The notes below the pieces were generated by a model. The model was not told where the DNA came from, did not search any database, and saw nothing but the letters and a program-made list of their open reading frames with translations. Positions 1 to 7,516 of a DNA stretch of 13,026 nt are shown one piece after another (the first letter of the stretch is position 1; each line of letters opens with the position of its first letter). This DNA comes from SIG450 sp045658425 (lineage in GTDB: Bacteria > Bacillota > Clostridia > UMGS1840 > HGM11507), in the NCBI GenBank assembly GCA_045658425.1, contig JAZOVB010000034.1, positions 1 to 13,026 of the forward strand, written 5' to 3'. The position numbers were made by a program, and so were the translations under genes.

Positions 1-907
1 ACAAAAGGGTACTCTTCATACAGGGGACTACTTAATTGCAGGTTCTGTATTCGGTAAAGTAAGGGTTATGATTAATGATAAAGGGCAGAAGATTAAGGAA
101 GCAGGTCCTTCTTATCCTGTTGAAATCGTTGGTCTTAATGAGGTGCCTGTCGGCGGTGATACATTTAATGTTGTTACCGATGAAAGAAAGGCTAAACAGC
201 TTGTAGAATCAAGAAAATTTGATAAGAAAGAAGAAATCTTCAACGCAAGACAGAAGGTTACACTTGATAATCTGTTTGACCATATAAATGACGGTCAGGT
301 AAAAGACTTTAACATTATTGTTAAAGCGGATGTTCAGGGCTCGGTTGAAGCGGTAAAACAGTCACTTGTGAAGCTTTCAAATGAAGAAGTAAGACTTAAT
401 GTTATCCACGGCGGTGTAGGCGGTATCAACGAATCGGATGTTATGCTTGCCAATGCTTCCAATGCTATTATTATCGGCTTTAATGTAAGACCTGACCAGG
501 GTGCTACCACATCTGCGGAAAGAGAAGAGGTAGAAATCAGACTTTACAGAGTTATCTATCAGGCTATTGAAGAAATGGAAGCCGCTATGAAGGGTATGCT
601 TGCGCCTAAATATGTTGAAAAAATTATCGGTCACGCAGAAATCAGAGAAACCTTCAAGATTTCCGGTGTGGGTACAATTGCCGGATGTTATGTTCGTGAC
701 GGTAAAATCAAGAGAAACTGCGGTGTAAGAGTTGTTCGTGACAATATTGTTATCTTTGAAGGCGCACTTAACTCACTTAAGAGATTTAAGGATGACGCAA
801 AAGAAGTTAACGAGGGCTACGAATGTGGTCTTGGTATTGAAAGATACAATGACTTAAAGGTTGGCGACGTAATCGAATGCTTTGTTGAAGAAGAAGTTGA
901 AAGGTAA
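1..907 (+). CDS. infB: Translation initiation factor IF-2, C-terminal part (5' end outside window)
   Basis: The reading frame is open from base 2, giving 301 visible residues before the TAA at 905-907. The ATG at 68 is an internal methionine, because 22 in-frame codons of good family sequence (GTLHTGDYLIAGSVFGKV) precede it. IF-2 is the GTPase that places initiator fMet-tRNA on the 30S subunit and promotes subunit joining. What is visible is the post-GTPase half: the domain II beta barrel (GTLHTGD..IAG, then the region ending VVTDERKAKQLVE), the middle C1 domain (NIIVKADVQGSVEAV, then HGGVGGINESDV), and the C2 domain that binds fMet-tRNA (GCYVRDGKIKRN through LKVGDVIECF). The GTPase domain is upstream and not seen. 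rbfA starts 8 bases later, the usual Firmicutes order. Identity is very secure; only the missing 5' part is unknown. Confidence 0.97.
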   Translation, partial: QKGTLHTGDYLIAGSVFGKVRVMINDKGQKIKEAGPSYPVEIVGLNEVPVGGDTFNVVTDERKAKQLVESRKFDKKEEIFNARQKVTLDNLFDHINDGQVKDFNIIVKADVQGSVEAVKQSLVKLSNEEVRLNVIHGGVGGINESDVMLANASNAIIIGFNVRPDQGATTSAEREEVEIRLYRVIYQAIEEMEAAMKGMLAPKYVEKIIGHAEIRETFKISGVGTIAGCYVRDGKIKRNCGVRVVRDNIVIFEGALNSLKRFKDDAKEVNEGYECGLGIERYNDLKVGDVIECFVEEEVER

Positions 908-915
908 GAAAAATT

Positions 916-1263
916 ATGTCTGTCAGAGAAGAAAAAATAAATACAGAGCTTAAAAAGGAATTATCGGTTATATTAAGGGATATAAAGGACCCCAGAGTTC
1001 CCTCTTTGATTTCGGTTATGAAAACAGAGGTTACAAAGGACCTTAAGTTTGCAAAGATTTATGTAAGTGTGCTTGGAAGTGAAGAGCAGAAAAAAGATGC
1101 CTTGAAAGGTCTTAAAAGTGCATCCTCCTTCTTAAGACGGGAAATTTCAAGAAGACTTAATTTAAGAATTACTCCCGAGCTTACATTTGTAATTGACGAT
1201 TCAATAGAATACGGTAATCACATTTTAAGTGTAATAAATAAAATTAACGAGGAAAAGAAATAA
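916..1263 (+). CDS. rbfA: 30S ribosome-binding factor A
   Basis: The product is 115 residues, the normal size for RbfA, a single KH-type domain that binds the 30S subunit and helps mature the 5' end of 16S rRNA, notably during cold growth. The family pattern is clear: an N-terminal helix (VREEKINTELKKELSVIL) followed by IKDPRVP, the strand KFAKIYVSVLG, then LRREISRRLNLRITPELTF and the closing DDSIEYGNHILSVINKI. The start at 916 has a GAAAGG site at 899-904 inside the end of infB, about 11 bases away, so translation is probably linked to infB. Its TAA at 1261-1263 shares one base with the ATG of nrnA (TAATG), which suggests reinitiation. Nothing is unusual in the protein. Confidence 0.96.
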   Translation: MSVREEKINTELKKELSVILRDIKDPRVPSLISVMKTEVTKDLKFAKIYVSVLGSEEQKKDALKGLKSASSFLRREISRRLNLRITPELTFVIDDSIEYGNHILSVINKINEEKK

Positions 1264-2213
1264 TGTTTACTGAGGTTGCAAAGCTTTTAAATAATGCAGA
1301 GAATATATTGATACTTACCCATCTTAACCCTGACGGTGATGCCTTAGGCTCCACCGCCGGGTTTAAGCTGATGCTTGAAAAAATGGGAAAAAAGGCAACT
1401 GTTCTTTTGGAGCGGGAACCTGCACCTATGTTTTCGGTTTTAGGGGATAATTTTTCATGGGGAGAACCCGAAGGAGAATTTGACCTTGTAGTATCTTTAG
1501 ACTGCGGTGATTTAAAAAGACTGGGCGAATGTGAAAAATATTTTAAGGGTAATACCTTAAGTATCGACCATCATATTTCCAATTCCCGTTTTGCAAATGT
1601 TAACTGTGTGCAGCCCGAAGCAGCTGCAACAGGAGAAATAGTTTATGACCTTATAAAATATCTTGGTGTGGAATTTACTGAAGATATGGCATCTTCCATT
1701 TACGGTGCTATTCTAACCGATACAGGCGGATTTATGTTCTCGAACACAACTAAGAAAACCCATCTTATTGCAGGGGAGCTTATAGGCTATGGTGCAGATT
1801 ATTATAATCTTAATAAAAAGCTTATGCAGGAAAAGGATTATAAAAGACATCTTATTTCAGCCAGTGCAATAGAAAATGCTCAATTTGAAGCGGATGGGAA
1901 AATATGTATCTGTCTGTTTGATAATGAGCTTTGTGAAAAGCTTGATATGAATGATGACGATTTAAACGGTCTTGCTCATGTTACAAGAAGTATATCAGGG
2001 GTGGAAGCAGGTGTTCTCATCACCGAGATTACCAAGGGAATTGTAAAGGTTTCCTTAAGGTCGGACGAAATAGTTAATGTTTCCTTGGTAGCCGAAGCCT
2101 TTGGAGGCGGTGGGCATATAAGAGCAAGTGGAGTCCGTTTCAGAGATGTTGATATTTTAAAGGTTAAAACTATGATTACTTGTGAAATTATGAAACAGTT
2201 AGAGGAAAAATAG
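1263..2213 (+). CDS. nrnA: DHH-family bifunctional oligoribonuclease / pAp phosphatase (NrnA type)
   Basis: This is a 316-residue DHH/DHHA1 phosphoesterase. NrnA enzymes degrade 2-5 nt RNA fragments to mononucleotides and remove the 3' phosphate of pAp, replacing the Orn and CysQ functions in Firmicutes. Visible metal-binding motifs are H20 with D24 and D26 (THLNPDGDALGS), D80 (SLDCGD), the name-giving D102-H103-H104 (SIDHHISN), and D153 (ILTDTGGF). The DHHA1 domain follows, with the substrate-binding glycine motif GGGGH at residues 281-285. All expected catalytic residues are present and the length is standard. The start overlaps rbfA by one base and has GAGG at 1249-1252. truB begins directly after the stop (TAGATG). 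Position between rbfA and truB is the usual one for this gene in Bacillota, which favours NrnA over other DHH paralogues. Confidence 0.94.
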   Translation: MFTEVAKLLNNAENILILTHLNPDGDALGSTAGFKLMLEKMGKKATVLLEREPAPMFSVLGDNFSWGEPEGEFDLVVSLDCGDLKRLGECEKYFKGNTLSIDHHISNSRFANVNCVQPEAAATGEIVYDLIKYLGVEFTEDMASSIYGAILTDTGGFMFSNTTKKTHLIAGELIGYGADYYNLNKKLMQEKDYKRHLISASAIENAQFEADGKICICLFDNELCEKLDMNDDDLNGLAHVTRSISGVEAGVLITEITKGIVKVSLRSDEIVNVSLVAEAFGGGGHIRASGVRFRDVDILKVKTMITCEIMKQLEEK

Positions 2214-3128
2214 ATGACAGAGAATGGAATTATAATTGTAAATAAAGCGGGAAATATGACCTCTCACGACTGTGTCAATATTGTACGCCGTGCCCTGAAA
2301 ATAAAAAGGGTAGGGCATACAGGTACATTAGACCCTATGGCTACCGGGGTATTACCTGTCTGCATAGGTAAGGCTACTAAAATTGCAGATTATATTTCCC
2401 TTGGCGACAAAGAATATATTGCCGGTTTTAAGCTGGGTATAAAAACAGATACTCTTGATATTACAGGAACTGTTACCGAGAAAAATGATGTTTCGGTAAC
2501 AAAAGAGGAAGTGGCGGAAGCCATAAATTCCTTTAAGGGAAAGATTATGCAGGTTCCCCCTATGTATTCGGCAAAAAAAATAAAGGGGAAGAAGCTTTAC
2601 GAACTTGCCCGTGACGGTATTGAAATCAATCGTGAGCCGATTGAGATAGAAATTAAAGAGCTTGAAATATTAAAAATAGATATGTCGGAAAAATATGTGT
2701 CTATCCGGGTTTTATGTTCCAAGGGTACATATATAAGAAGTTTAATAGACGATATAGGAAATAAATTGGGTGTGGGTGCCACCATGACCGAACTGCAAAG
2801 AACAAAAAGCGGTATGTTTTCCATTGATGACCCGCATATAATAGATATAGCAGAAATTAAAAAGGGTAATCTTAACGCTGTTAAAAATATTGTGGGAGCA
2901 GATAAGATTTTTATTAACTATCCTCAGATTATACTTTCTTATAATCTCGAAATAAGATTTAAAAACGGAATTTTTATCACTCTTAATGACCTTGGATTTA
3001 AAAAAGACGAGGTGGAGGAGGAATCTATTTACAGAGTATACAGTACCGCAGGGGAATTTATGGCTCTGGGAGTAATGATAAACAATAACGGCAATCTTGT
3101 TTTAAAGGTATTGAAGAGTTTTTATTAA
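2214..3128 (+). CDS. truB: tRNA pseudouridine-55 synthase
   Basis: The product is 304 residues, typical for bacterial TruB, which converts U55 of the T-loop of most tRNAs to pseudouridine. The catalytic aspartate is D40 in the canonical motif GHTGTLDPMATGVLP (residues 34-48). Other family blocks are the N-terminal GIIIVNKAGNMTSHD, the central QVPPMYSAKKIKGKKLYELAR, and CSKGTYIRSLIDDIG. The remaining C-terminal part is the variable TruB C-terminal segment, which is lysine- and isoleucine-rich here. The ATG abuts the nrnA stop with no gap and has AGAGG at 2201-2205, 8 bases upstream, inside nrnA, so the two genes are almost certainly co-translated. ribF follows after 13 bases. Confidence 0.97.
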   Translation: MTENGIIIVNKAGNMTSHDCVNIVRRALKIKRVGHTGTLDPMATGVLPVCIGKATKIADYISLGDKEYIAGFKLGIKTDTLDITGTVTEKNDVSVTKEEVAEAINSFKGKIMQVPPMYSAKKIKGKKLYELARDGIEINREPIEIEIKELEILKIDMSEKYVSIRVLCSKGTYIRSLIDDIGNKLGVGATMTELQRTKSGMFSIDDPHIIDIAEIKKGNLNAVKNIVGADKIFINYPQIILSYNLEIRFKNGIFITLNDLGFKKDEVEEESIYRVYSTAGEFMALGVMINNNGNLVLKVLKSFY

Positions 3129-3141
3129 AAACAGGTGAAAA

Positions 3142-4053
3142 ATGGAAGTTATTTTTTTAGATACTTATAAACCTACAGGGGAAAACCACGCAATATGCTT
3201 AGGTTCCTTTGACGGTATCCATAAAGGTCATAAAAAGCTTATGGAAAAAACCGTAAGCCTTGCAAAAGAAAAGGGCATTAAAAGTGCAGTTGTAACCTTT
3301 ATGCAAACACCTCAAAAAAATAAAGTTTTCCTTATGGAGGAAAATTTAAAAAGAATTGAGGCAACGGGGATAGATAAGGTTTTTATAATAAAATTTAACG
3401 ATGAGTTTAAAAAACTTTCTCCGGAGGATTTTGTTAATAATTATCTTGTTGGAATTTTTTTGGCAAAATATGTGGTTTGTGGTTTCAATTTCCGCTTTGG
3501 CTTTAACCGTGAGGGAAATACTGATACTCTTTTAAAGCTTGGCAAAGAGCATTTTGAACTTATCGTTGTAGATAAGGTTACCTGTGACGGCGAAACCGTA
3601 TCCTCAAGTTATATAAAGAAGCTTTTAGCATCAGGGAATATAGAAAGGGTAAATACCCTTCTTGGTGACTGTTATGAAATATCCGATGCGGTTCATAAGG
3701 GAAAACAACTTGGAAGAAGTATTGAAATTCCTACTGTTAACCAGACTCTTTCCCCCTCCCTTTGCGAGATAAAAAAAGGGGTATATTCTTCGGTTACGGA
3801 AATTGACGGGAAAATATATAAAAGTATTTCCTATATAGGCTATGCGCCTACTGTGAACGAAGTGGGAGATGTAATTTTAGAAACACATATTCTTGATTTT
3901 AAAGGCGACCTTTATAATAAGCACATCAGAGTCAGACTTATAGGCTTTATAAGAGAAGAAAAAAAATTCGCTTCCTTAGAAGAACTGAAAGATGAAATTG
4001 AGCTAAATATAAATACTGCAAAAAAGCAAATAAGTGAGTGTGAATATATATGA
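3142..4053 (+). CDS. ribF: Bifunctional riboflavin kinase / FMN adenylyltransferase
   Basis: The 303-residue protein has the two-domain layout of RibF, which phosphorylates riboflavin to FMN and adenylylates FMN to FAD. The N-terminal nucleotidyltransferase domain (about 1-170) shows LGSFDGIHKGH (20-30), GFNFRFGFNREGN (114-126) and SSSYIKKLL (154-162). The C-terminal kinase domain (about 180-303) shows GRSIEIPTVN (191-200), KKGVYSS, YIGYAPTVNE, and E247 in ILETHILDF, the usual catalytic glutamate. Two blocks are divergent: the segment usually reading TF-D/E-P-x-P is TFMQTP, and the usual GRxxGxPTAN is GRSIEIPTVN. An AGGTG site lies at 3133-3137. The stop overlaps the pgeF start in an ATGA junction at 4050-4053. 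Placement after truB is conserved in many bacteria. The family call is secure; full activity of both domains is inferred. Confidence 0.95.
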   Translation: MEVIFLDTYKPTGENHAICLGSFDGIHKGHKKLMEKTVSLAKEKGIKSAVVTFMQTPQKNKVFLMEENLKRIEATGIDKVFIIKFNDEFKKLSPEDFVNNYLVGIFLAKYVVCGFNFRFGFNREGNTDTLLKLGKEHFELIVVDKVTCDGETVSSSYIKKLLASGNIERVNTLLGDCYEISDAVHKGKQLGRSIEIPTVNQTLSPSLCEIKKGVYSSVTEIDGKIYKSISYIGYAPTVNEVGDVILETHILDFKGDLYNKHIRVRLIGFIREEKKFASLEELKDEIELNINTAKKQISECEYI

Positions 4054-4826
4054 TAAAGGCATATAAAGGCTTTACCTATATTACCGAACCTTTGTTTTCC
4101 CAATACGGAATATCCCACCTTTTTACCACAATAAAGGATGGGGATGAAATTTGTGATTTCAGCTTTAATACAGGGGAAAAAGAAAAGGTTATTAAAGCTT
4201 ACGAAAAAGTGGCTGAAATATTAGGAGTTCCCGTTTCATCAATTGTAAAATCCACTCAGATTCATAAAGATGAAATAATCGAAATTACCGAAGCTCATAA
4301 GGGAATGGGAATTGTAAGAGAGACTGAAATAGATAATGCAGACGGAATATATACTCTTAAAAAGGGTATCCCTCTTTGCATTTTTTCAGCAGACTGTGTT
4401 CCCATACTTTTAGCGGATAAAAATAAAGGGGCTGTTTTTGCAGTTCACGCAGGATGGAGAGGCACTGCACTTGATATTACCGGTAAGGCTGTAAGACTTT
4501 TAAAAGAAAAAACAGGCTGTGAAAATTCTGATATTATCTGTGCTATCGGCCCTGCTATTGATAAATGCTGCTTTGAGGTTTCGGCGGATGTTATCGAAAC
4601 CTTGGAGGAGGTATATGACACCAAAGATTGCTGTTATAAAAAAGATAACGGTAAATTTATGCTTGACTTAAAGAAATTCAATAAGCTTCTTCTTATGAAA
4701 GAGGGAGTTATGGAAGAAAATATAAGTGTAAGCGATTACTGTACAAAATGCGTTAGTGAGCTTTTCCATTCCTATCGCCGTGACGGTGAAAAGGCAGGAA
4801 GAAATGCCGCCTTTATTATGCTTTGA
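4050..4826 (+). CDS. pgeF: PgeF/YfiH/YlmD-family protein (peptidoglycan editing factor, former 'laccase-domain' family)
   Basis: This 258-residue cytoplasmic protein belongs to the DUF152/YfiH family. In E. coli, YfiH (PgeF) prevents L-serine from being kept in place of L-alanine in the peptidoglycan stem. Other members (YlmD, human FAMIN) have purine nucleoside phosphorylase or adenosine deaminase activity. The zinc-binding triad is intact: H72 in STQIHKDE, C116 in SADCVPILLAD, and H133 in AVHAGWRGTA. The C-terminal signature CTKC...FHSYRRDG...GRNAAFIML is also present. The start shares four bases with the ribF stop (ATGA), and the upstream SD is weak (around 4033-4038), so coupling to ribF is likely. 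Its neighbours downstream, ddl and murI, make D-amino acids for the wall, in keeping with a peptidoglycan role. Family assignment is firm; which biochemical activity dominates here is open. Confidence 0.92.
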   Translation: MIKAYKGFTYITEPLFSQYGISHLFTTIKDGDEICDFSFNTGEKEKVIKAYEKVAEILGVPVSSIVKSTQIHKDEIIEITEAHKGMGIVRETEIDNADGIYTLKKGIPLCIFSADCVPILLADKNKGAVFAVHAGWRGTALDITGKAVRLLKEKTGCENSDIICAIGPAIDKCCFEVSADVIETLEEVYDTKDCCYKKDNGKFMLDLKKFNKLLLMKEGVMEENISVSDYCTKCVSELFHSYRRDGEKAGRNAAFIML

Positions 4827-4841
4827 AACAGGGAGTTATAA

Positions 4842-6374
4842 ATGAAAAGAATATTAATTCTTCTTATGCTTTTTATCCTTGTATTAACAGGCTGTGGCAG
4901 AGAGTTATTTTCTCCCGAGTCTTCTTTGGAATACGAGGATTACGAATCAACCCTATTTGTAATCGGGTATAATTTTGAAGGGTCTAACCCTCTTCTTTAT
5001 AAAAATAATGTTAACAAAGAGGTCTTTTCCCTGATATACGATTCCTTGTATATCATAAACGATAAATTTGAACCTGTTCCGGTATTGGCATCAGATTTGA
5101 AAATGGTAACGGGGGATGGTCTTAACTATCGTCTTGATTTAAAAGAAAATGTAACCTTTCATGACGGGACAGAACTGACTTCTTCGGATGTGGTGGCGAC
5201 TCTTAACTATCTTTTATCTAACAATACCGCTTATGATTACAATGTGAGGAATATTCTGAATGTAAGTAAAAATACGAAATACTCGGTTAATATCACCTTA
5301 AGGGAATCTGCTCTTAATCTTAAAACCCAGCTGACCTTTCCCATAGTTAATTCCAAGGATATTTTAAAGGAATTTTCTTTTAACGGAACAGGGCGTTTTA
5401 AGGTTTCAAGTTTTGTGGATAAAAAACATATTGACCTACGCCCCAATCAGAATTATCATGGTGTAACTAATGCTGAAATTTCGGGAATAAGAGTTCAGCT
5501 AATGCCTGATAAGGAAACTGCAAACTATGCTTATTCAAGCGGTATGGCGGATATTTACAGTCAGGATATATTTACAAATATAAGCTCTGCCAATCCTAAA
5601 AGCGGAGTAAAATCCATTGAATTTTTAAGTACAAATTACGGCTTTTTAATGCTTAATCATACCTTTCCGGTATTTTCTTCAAAAAATGTAAGAAAAGCAA
5701 TTGAACTTGCTATTGATAAAGAATCCATAGTTACTGATATATTGTTTTCTCACGCAGTAGTGTGTGAAACTCCTTTCTTCCCGGGTGCCTGGTGCGGAAA
5801 CGGAGAAATTAAAGGGGAATACAATATTGATAAAGCAAAAGAAATTTTAAAAAACGAGGGATTTATTCCTGATGTTAATACAGGTATTTTAGAAAAAGAC
5901 GACCTTAAGCTTTCTTTTAAACTGACAGTTAACAATGACAATAATTTCAGAATTCAGGTGGCAAATAAAATAAGTGAAAATCTTAAATATGTGGGGATTG
6001 ACTGTAAGGTTTCGGTTGTGTCCTTTGACGAATATAAATCAAGCTTTGGACTGGATGGGTATGAGGCGCTATTAGGAGCTGTACCCATGAGTGAGGACTT
6101 TGATTTGAAAAAATTTGCAGGGGACGGAAATGTATCGGGATATTATAACAGTATGCTTATAAATACCTTTAGAGAAATTTCTCTGACCGATGATACCGAA
6201 ATGAAGAAAAAAGGCTATGAAAAGATACAGAAAATCTTTAAAGATGAGCTTCCTCATATAAGTCTTTATTATACAAAAGAGAGCATACAATGCTCGGACA
6301 AAATAAAAAAGGGTCTTGCACCTAATGGGATAAGTATCTATCACGAAATAGAAAATTGGTCCTTTAATAATTAG
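4842..6374 (+). CDS. ABC-transporter substrate-binding lipoprotein, family 5 (oligopeptide/dipeptide type)
   Basis: The 510-residue protein begins with a lipoprotein signal: K2-R3, a hydrophobic run of about 12 residues, then the lipobox LTGC with the lipidated cysteine at 18. The mature part matches family 5 solute-binding proteins (OppA/DppA/NikA type). The signature VTFHDGTELTSSDVVATL lies at residues 104-121, with a second family block, VRKAIELAIDKESIV, at about 283-297, followed by FFPGAW. It should sit on the outer face of the membrane and capture a peptide or similar ligand for an ABC permease. No permease or ATPase genes flank it in the window, so its partner is elsewhere or it works as a receptor. 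A GGGAG site at 4831-4835 precedes the ATG, and pgeF ends 15 bases upstream. Substrate cannot be read from sequence. Its position between pgeF and ddl hints at wall peptides, but that is inference. Confidence 0.88.
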   Translation: MKRILILLMLFILVLTGCGRELFSPESSLEYEDYESTLFVIGYNFEGSNPLLYKNNVNKEVFSLIYDSLYIINDKFEPVPVLASDLKMVTGDGLNYRLDLKENVTFHDGTELTSSDVVATLNYLLSNNTAYDYNVRNILNVSKNTKYSVNITLRESALNLKTQLTFPIVNSKDILKEFSFNGTGRFKVSSFVDKKHIDLRPNQNYHGVTNAEISGIRVQLMPDKETANYAYSSGMADIYSQDIFTNISSANPKSGVKSIEFLSTNYGFLMLNHTFPVFSSKNVRKAIELAIDKESIVTDILFSHAVVCETPFFPGAWCGNGEIKGEYNIDKAKEILKNEGFIPDVNTGILEKDDLKLSFKLTVNNDNNFRIQVANKISENLKYVGIDCKVSVVSFDEYKSSFGLDGYEALLGAVPMSEDFDLKKFAGDGNVSGYYNSMLINTFREISLTDDTEMKKKGYEKIQKIFKDELPHISLYYTKESIQCSDKIKKGLAPNGISIYHEIENWSFNN

Positions 6375-6411
6375 CTGTCGGCTAACATAAATTCAAAAAG
6401 GGGTTTATTAT

Positions 6412-7461
6412 ATGAAAAAGAATATTTTGTTTTTATTCGGAGGGGAATCCTCGGAGCATGAGGTTTCCTGCGTATCCGCCTATAATGTTCTTAAGGCGGC
6501 GGATACCAATCTTTATAATATTTATATGATAGGTATTACCAAGGATGGAAAATGGTTGTATTTTGATGGCGATTATGAAAAAATCAAAGACTTAAGCTGG
6601 GTAAACGAAGCAGAGTATAAGGCAATTATTTCCCCTTGCAAATCTGACTCGGGTATTATAATATTTGATAAAGAGGTTAAGAAAGTTAAGATAGATGCTT
6701 GTTTTCCCGTGCTTCACGGTAAAAACGGTGAAGACGGAACCATACAGGGACTTCTTACATTGGCAGGAATTCCTTTTGTGGGCTGTTCTTATACTTCATC
6801 CTCGGTATGTATGGATAAAATTATGGCAAAGTGTGTTCTTGAGATAAATAATATTCCTCAGACACCTTATTTATACATAAAAAATAATGAGAAAATATGC
6901 TATGAAGCTTTAGCTAATGAGGTTTCGGAAAAACTTGGTTTTCCCTGCTTTGTAAAACCTGTTAATGCAGGGTCAAGTGTAGGGGCATCCAAAGCAAAAG
7001 ACAGTTGGGAGCTTAAAAAATCAATAGAAGAAGCTTTTTTACATGACAGTAAGGTTATGATTGAAAAATTTATTAACTGCAGAGAAATTGAGGTTGCGGT
7101 TATGGGAAATGATGTGCTTCTTTTAGCAGGACCGGGTGAAATCTTATCCGATTGTGAGTTTTATGATTATGAAACCAAGTACAATAATGCTTCGGTTGGT
7201 TATGGAATTCCTGCAGCCATTGATGAGAAAACAAAAGAAACAATTCTTTGCTATGCCAGAAAAGCCTATACTGTTCTTGATTGCAAGGGGTTATCAAGGG
7301 TTGATTTTTTCCTTGATAAGGATACTGGAGATATATATTTAAACGAAATAAATACACTGCCCGGATTTACAAATACAAGTATGTATCCAAAGCTTTTTAT
7401 GGATAAAGGCTTTACCTATCAGGAACTTGTAAATAAACTTCTGGAACAGGCATCCCTTTAA
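6412..7461 (+). CDS. ddl: D-alanine--D-alanine ligase
   Basis: The 349-residue ATP-grasp enzyme joins two D-alanines for the UDP-MurNAc-pentapeptide in the cytoplasm. All family landmarks are present: GGESSEHEVSCVSA at 10-23 (E15 contacts the first D-Ala), HGKNGEDGTIQG at 102-113, the ATP-binding loop VKPVNAGSSVGASK at 181-194, and a metal-binding C-terminal part with SRVDFF (295-300) and NEINTLPGFTNTSMYP (311-326). The omega loop reads FYDYETKY at 250-257. Its tyrosine-lysine pattern is that of true D-Ala-D-Ala ligases rather than the D-lactate or D-serine ligases of vancomycin resistance. An AAAGGGG site lies about 8 bases before the ATG. The gene ends in tandem stops (TAATAA, 7459-7464). 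murI follows 55 bases later and supplies the other D-amino acid of the stem peptide. Confidence 0.96.
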   Translation: MKKNILFLFGGESSEHEVSCVSAYNVLKAADTNLYNIYMIGITKDGKWLYFDGDYEKIKDLSWVNEAEYKAIISPCKSDSGIIIFDKEVKKVKIDACFPVLHGKNGEDGTIQGLLTLAGIPFVGCSYTSSSVCMDKIMAKCVLEINNIPQTPYLYIKNNEKICYEALANEVSEKLGFPCFVKPVNAGSSVGASKAKDSWELKKSIEEAFLHDSKVMIEKFINCREIEVAVMGNDVLLLAGPGEILSDCEFYDYETKYNNASVGYGIPAAIDEKTKETILCYARKAYTVLDCKGLSRVDFFLDKDTGDIYLNEINTLPGFTNTSMYPKLFMDKGFTYQELVNKLLEQASL

Positions 7462-7516
7462 TAAGTCTTTAAAGGTTATAAGGAATTATATCTTTTAATT
7501 AATCGGAGGTTTATAA

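Noticed and set aside
4050..4826. pgeF read as a polyphenol oxidase or laccase, as the old family name suggests.
   Set aside because: The protein has the YfiH/YlmD H-C-H zinc triad and not the copper-ligand motifs of multicopper oxidases.
6371..6385. A 5-bp hairpin (TTAGC/GCTAA with a 5-base loop) at the stop codon of the lipoprotein gene, considered as a terminator.
   Set aside because: The stem is short and no T tract follows; the downstream sequence is A-rich and leads directly into the ddl ribosome binding site.
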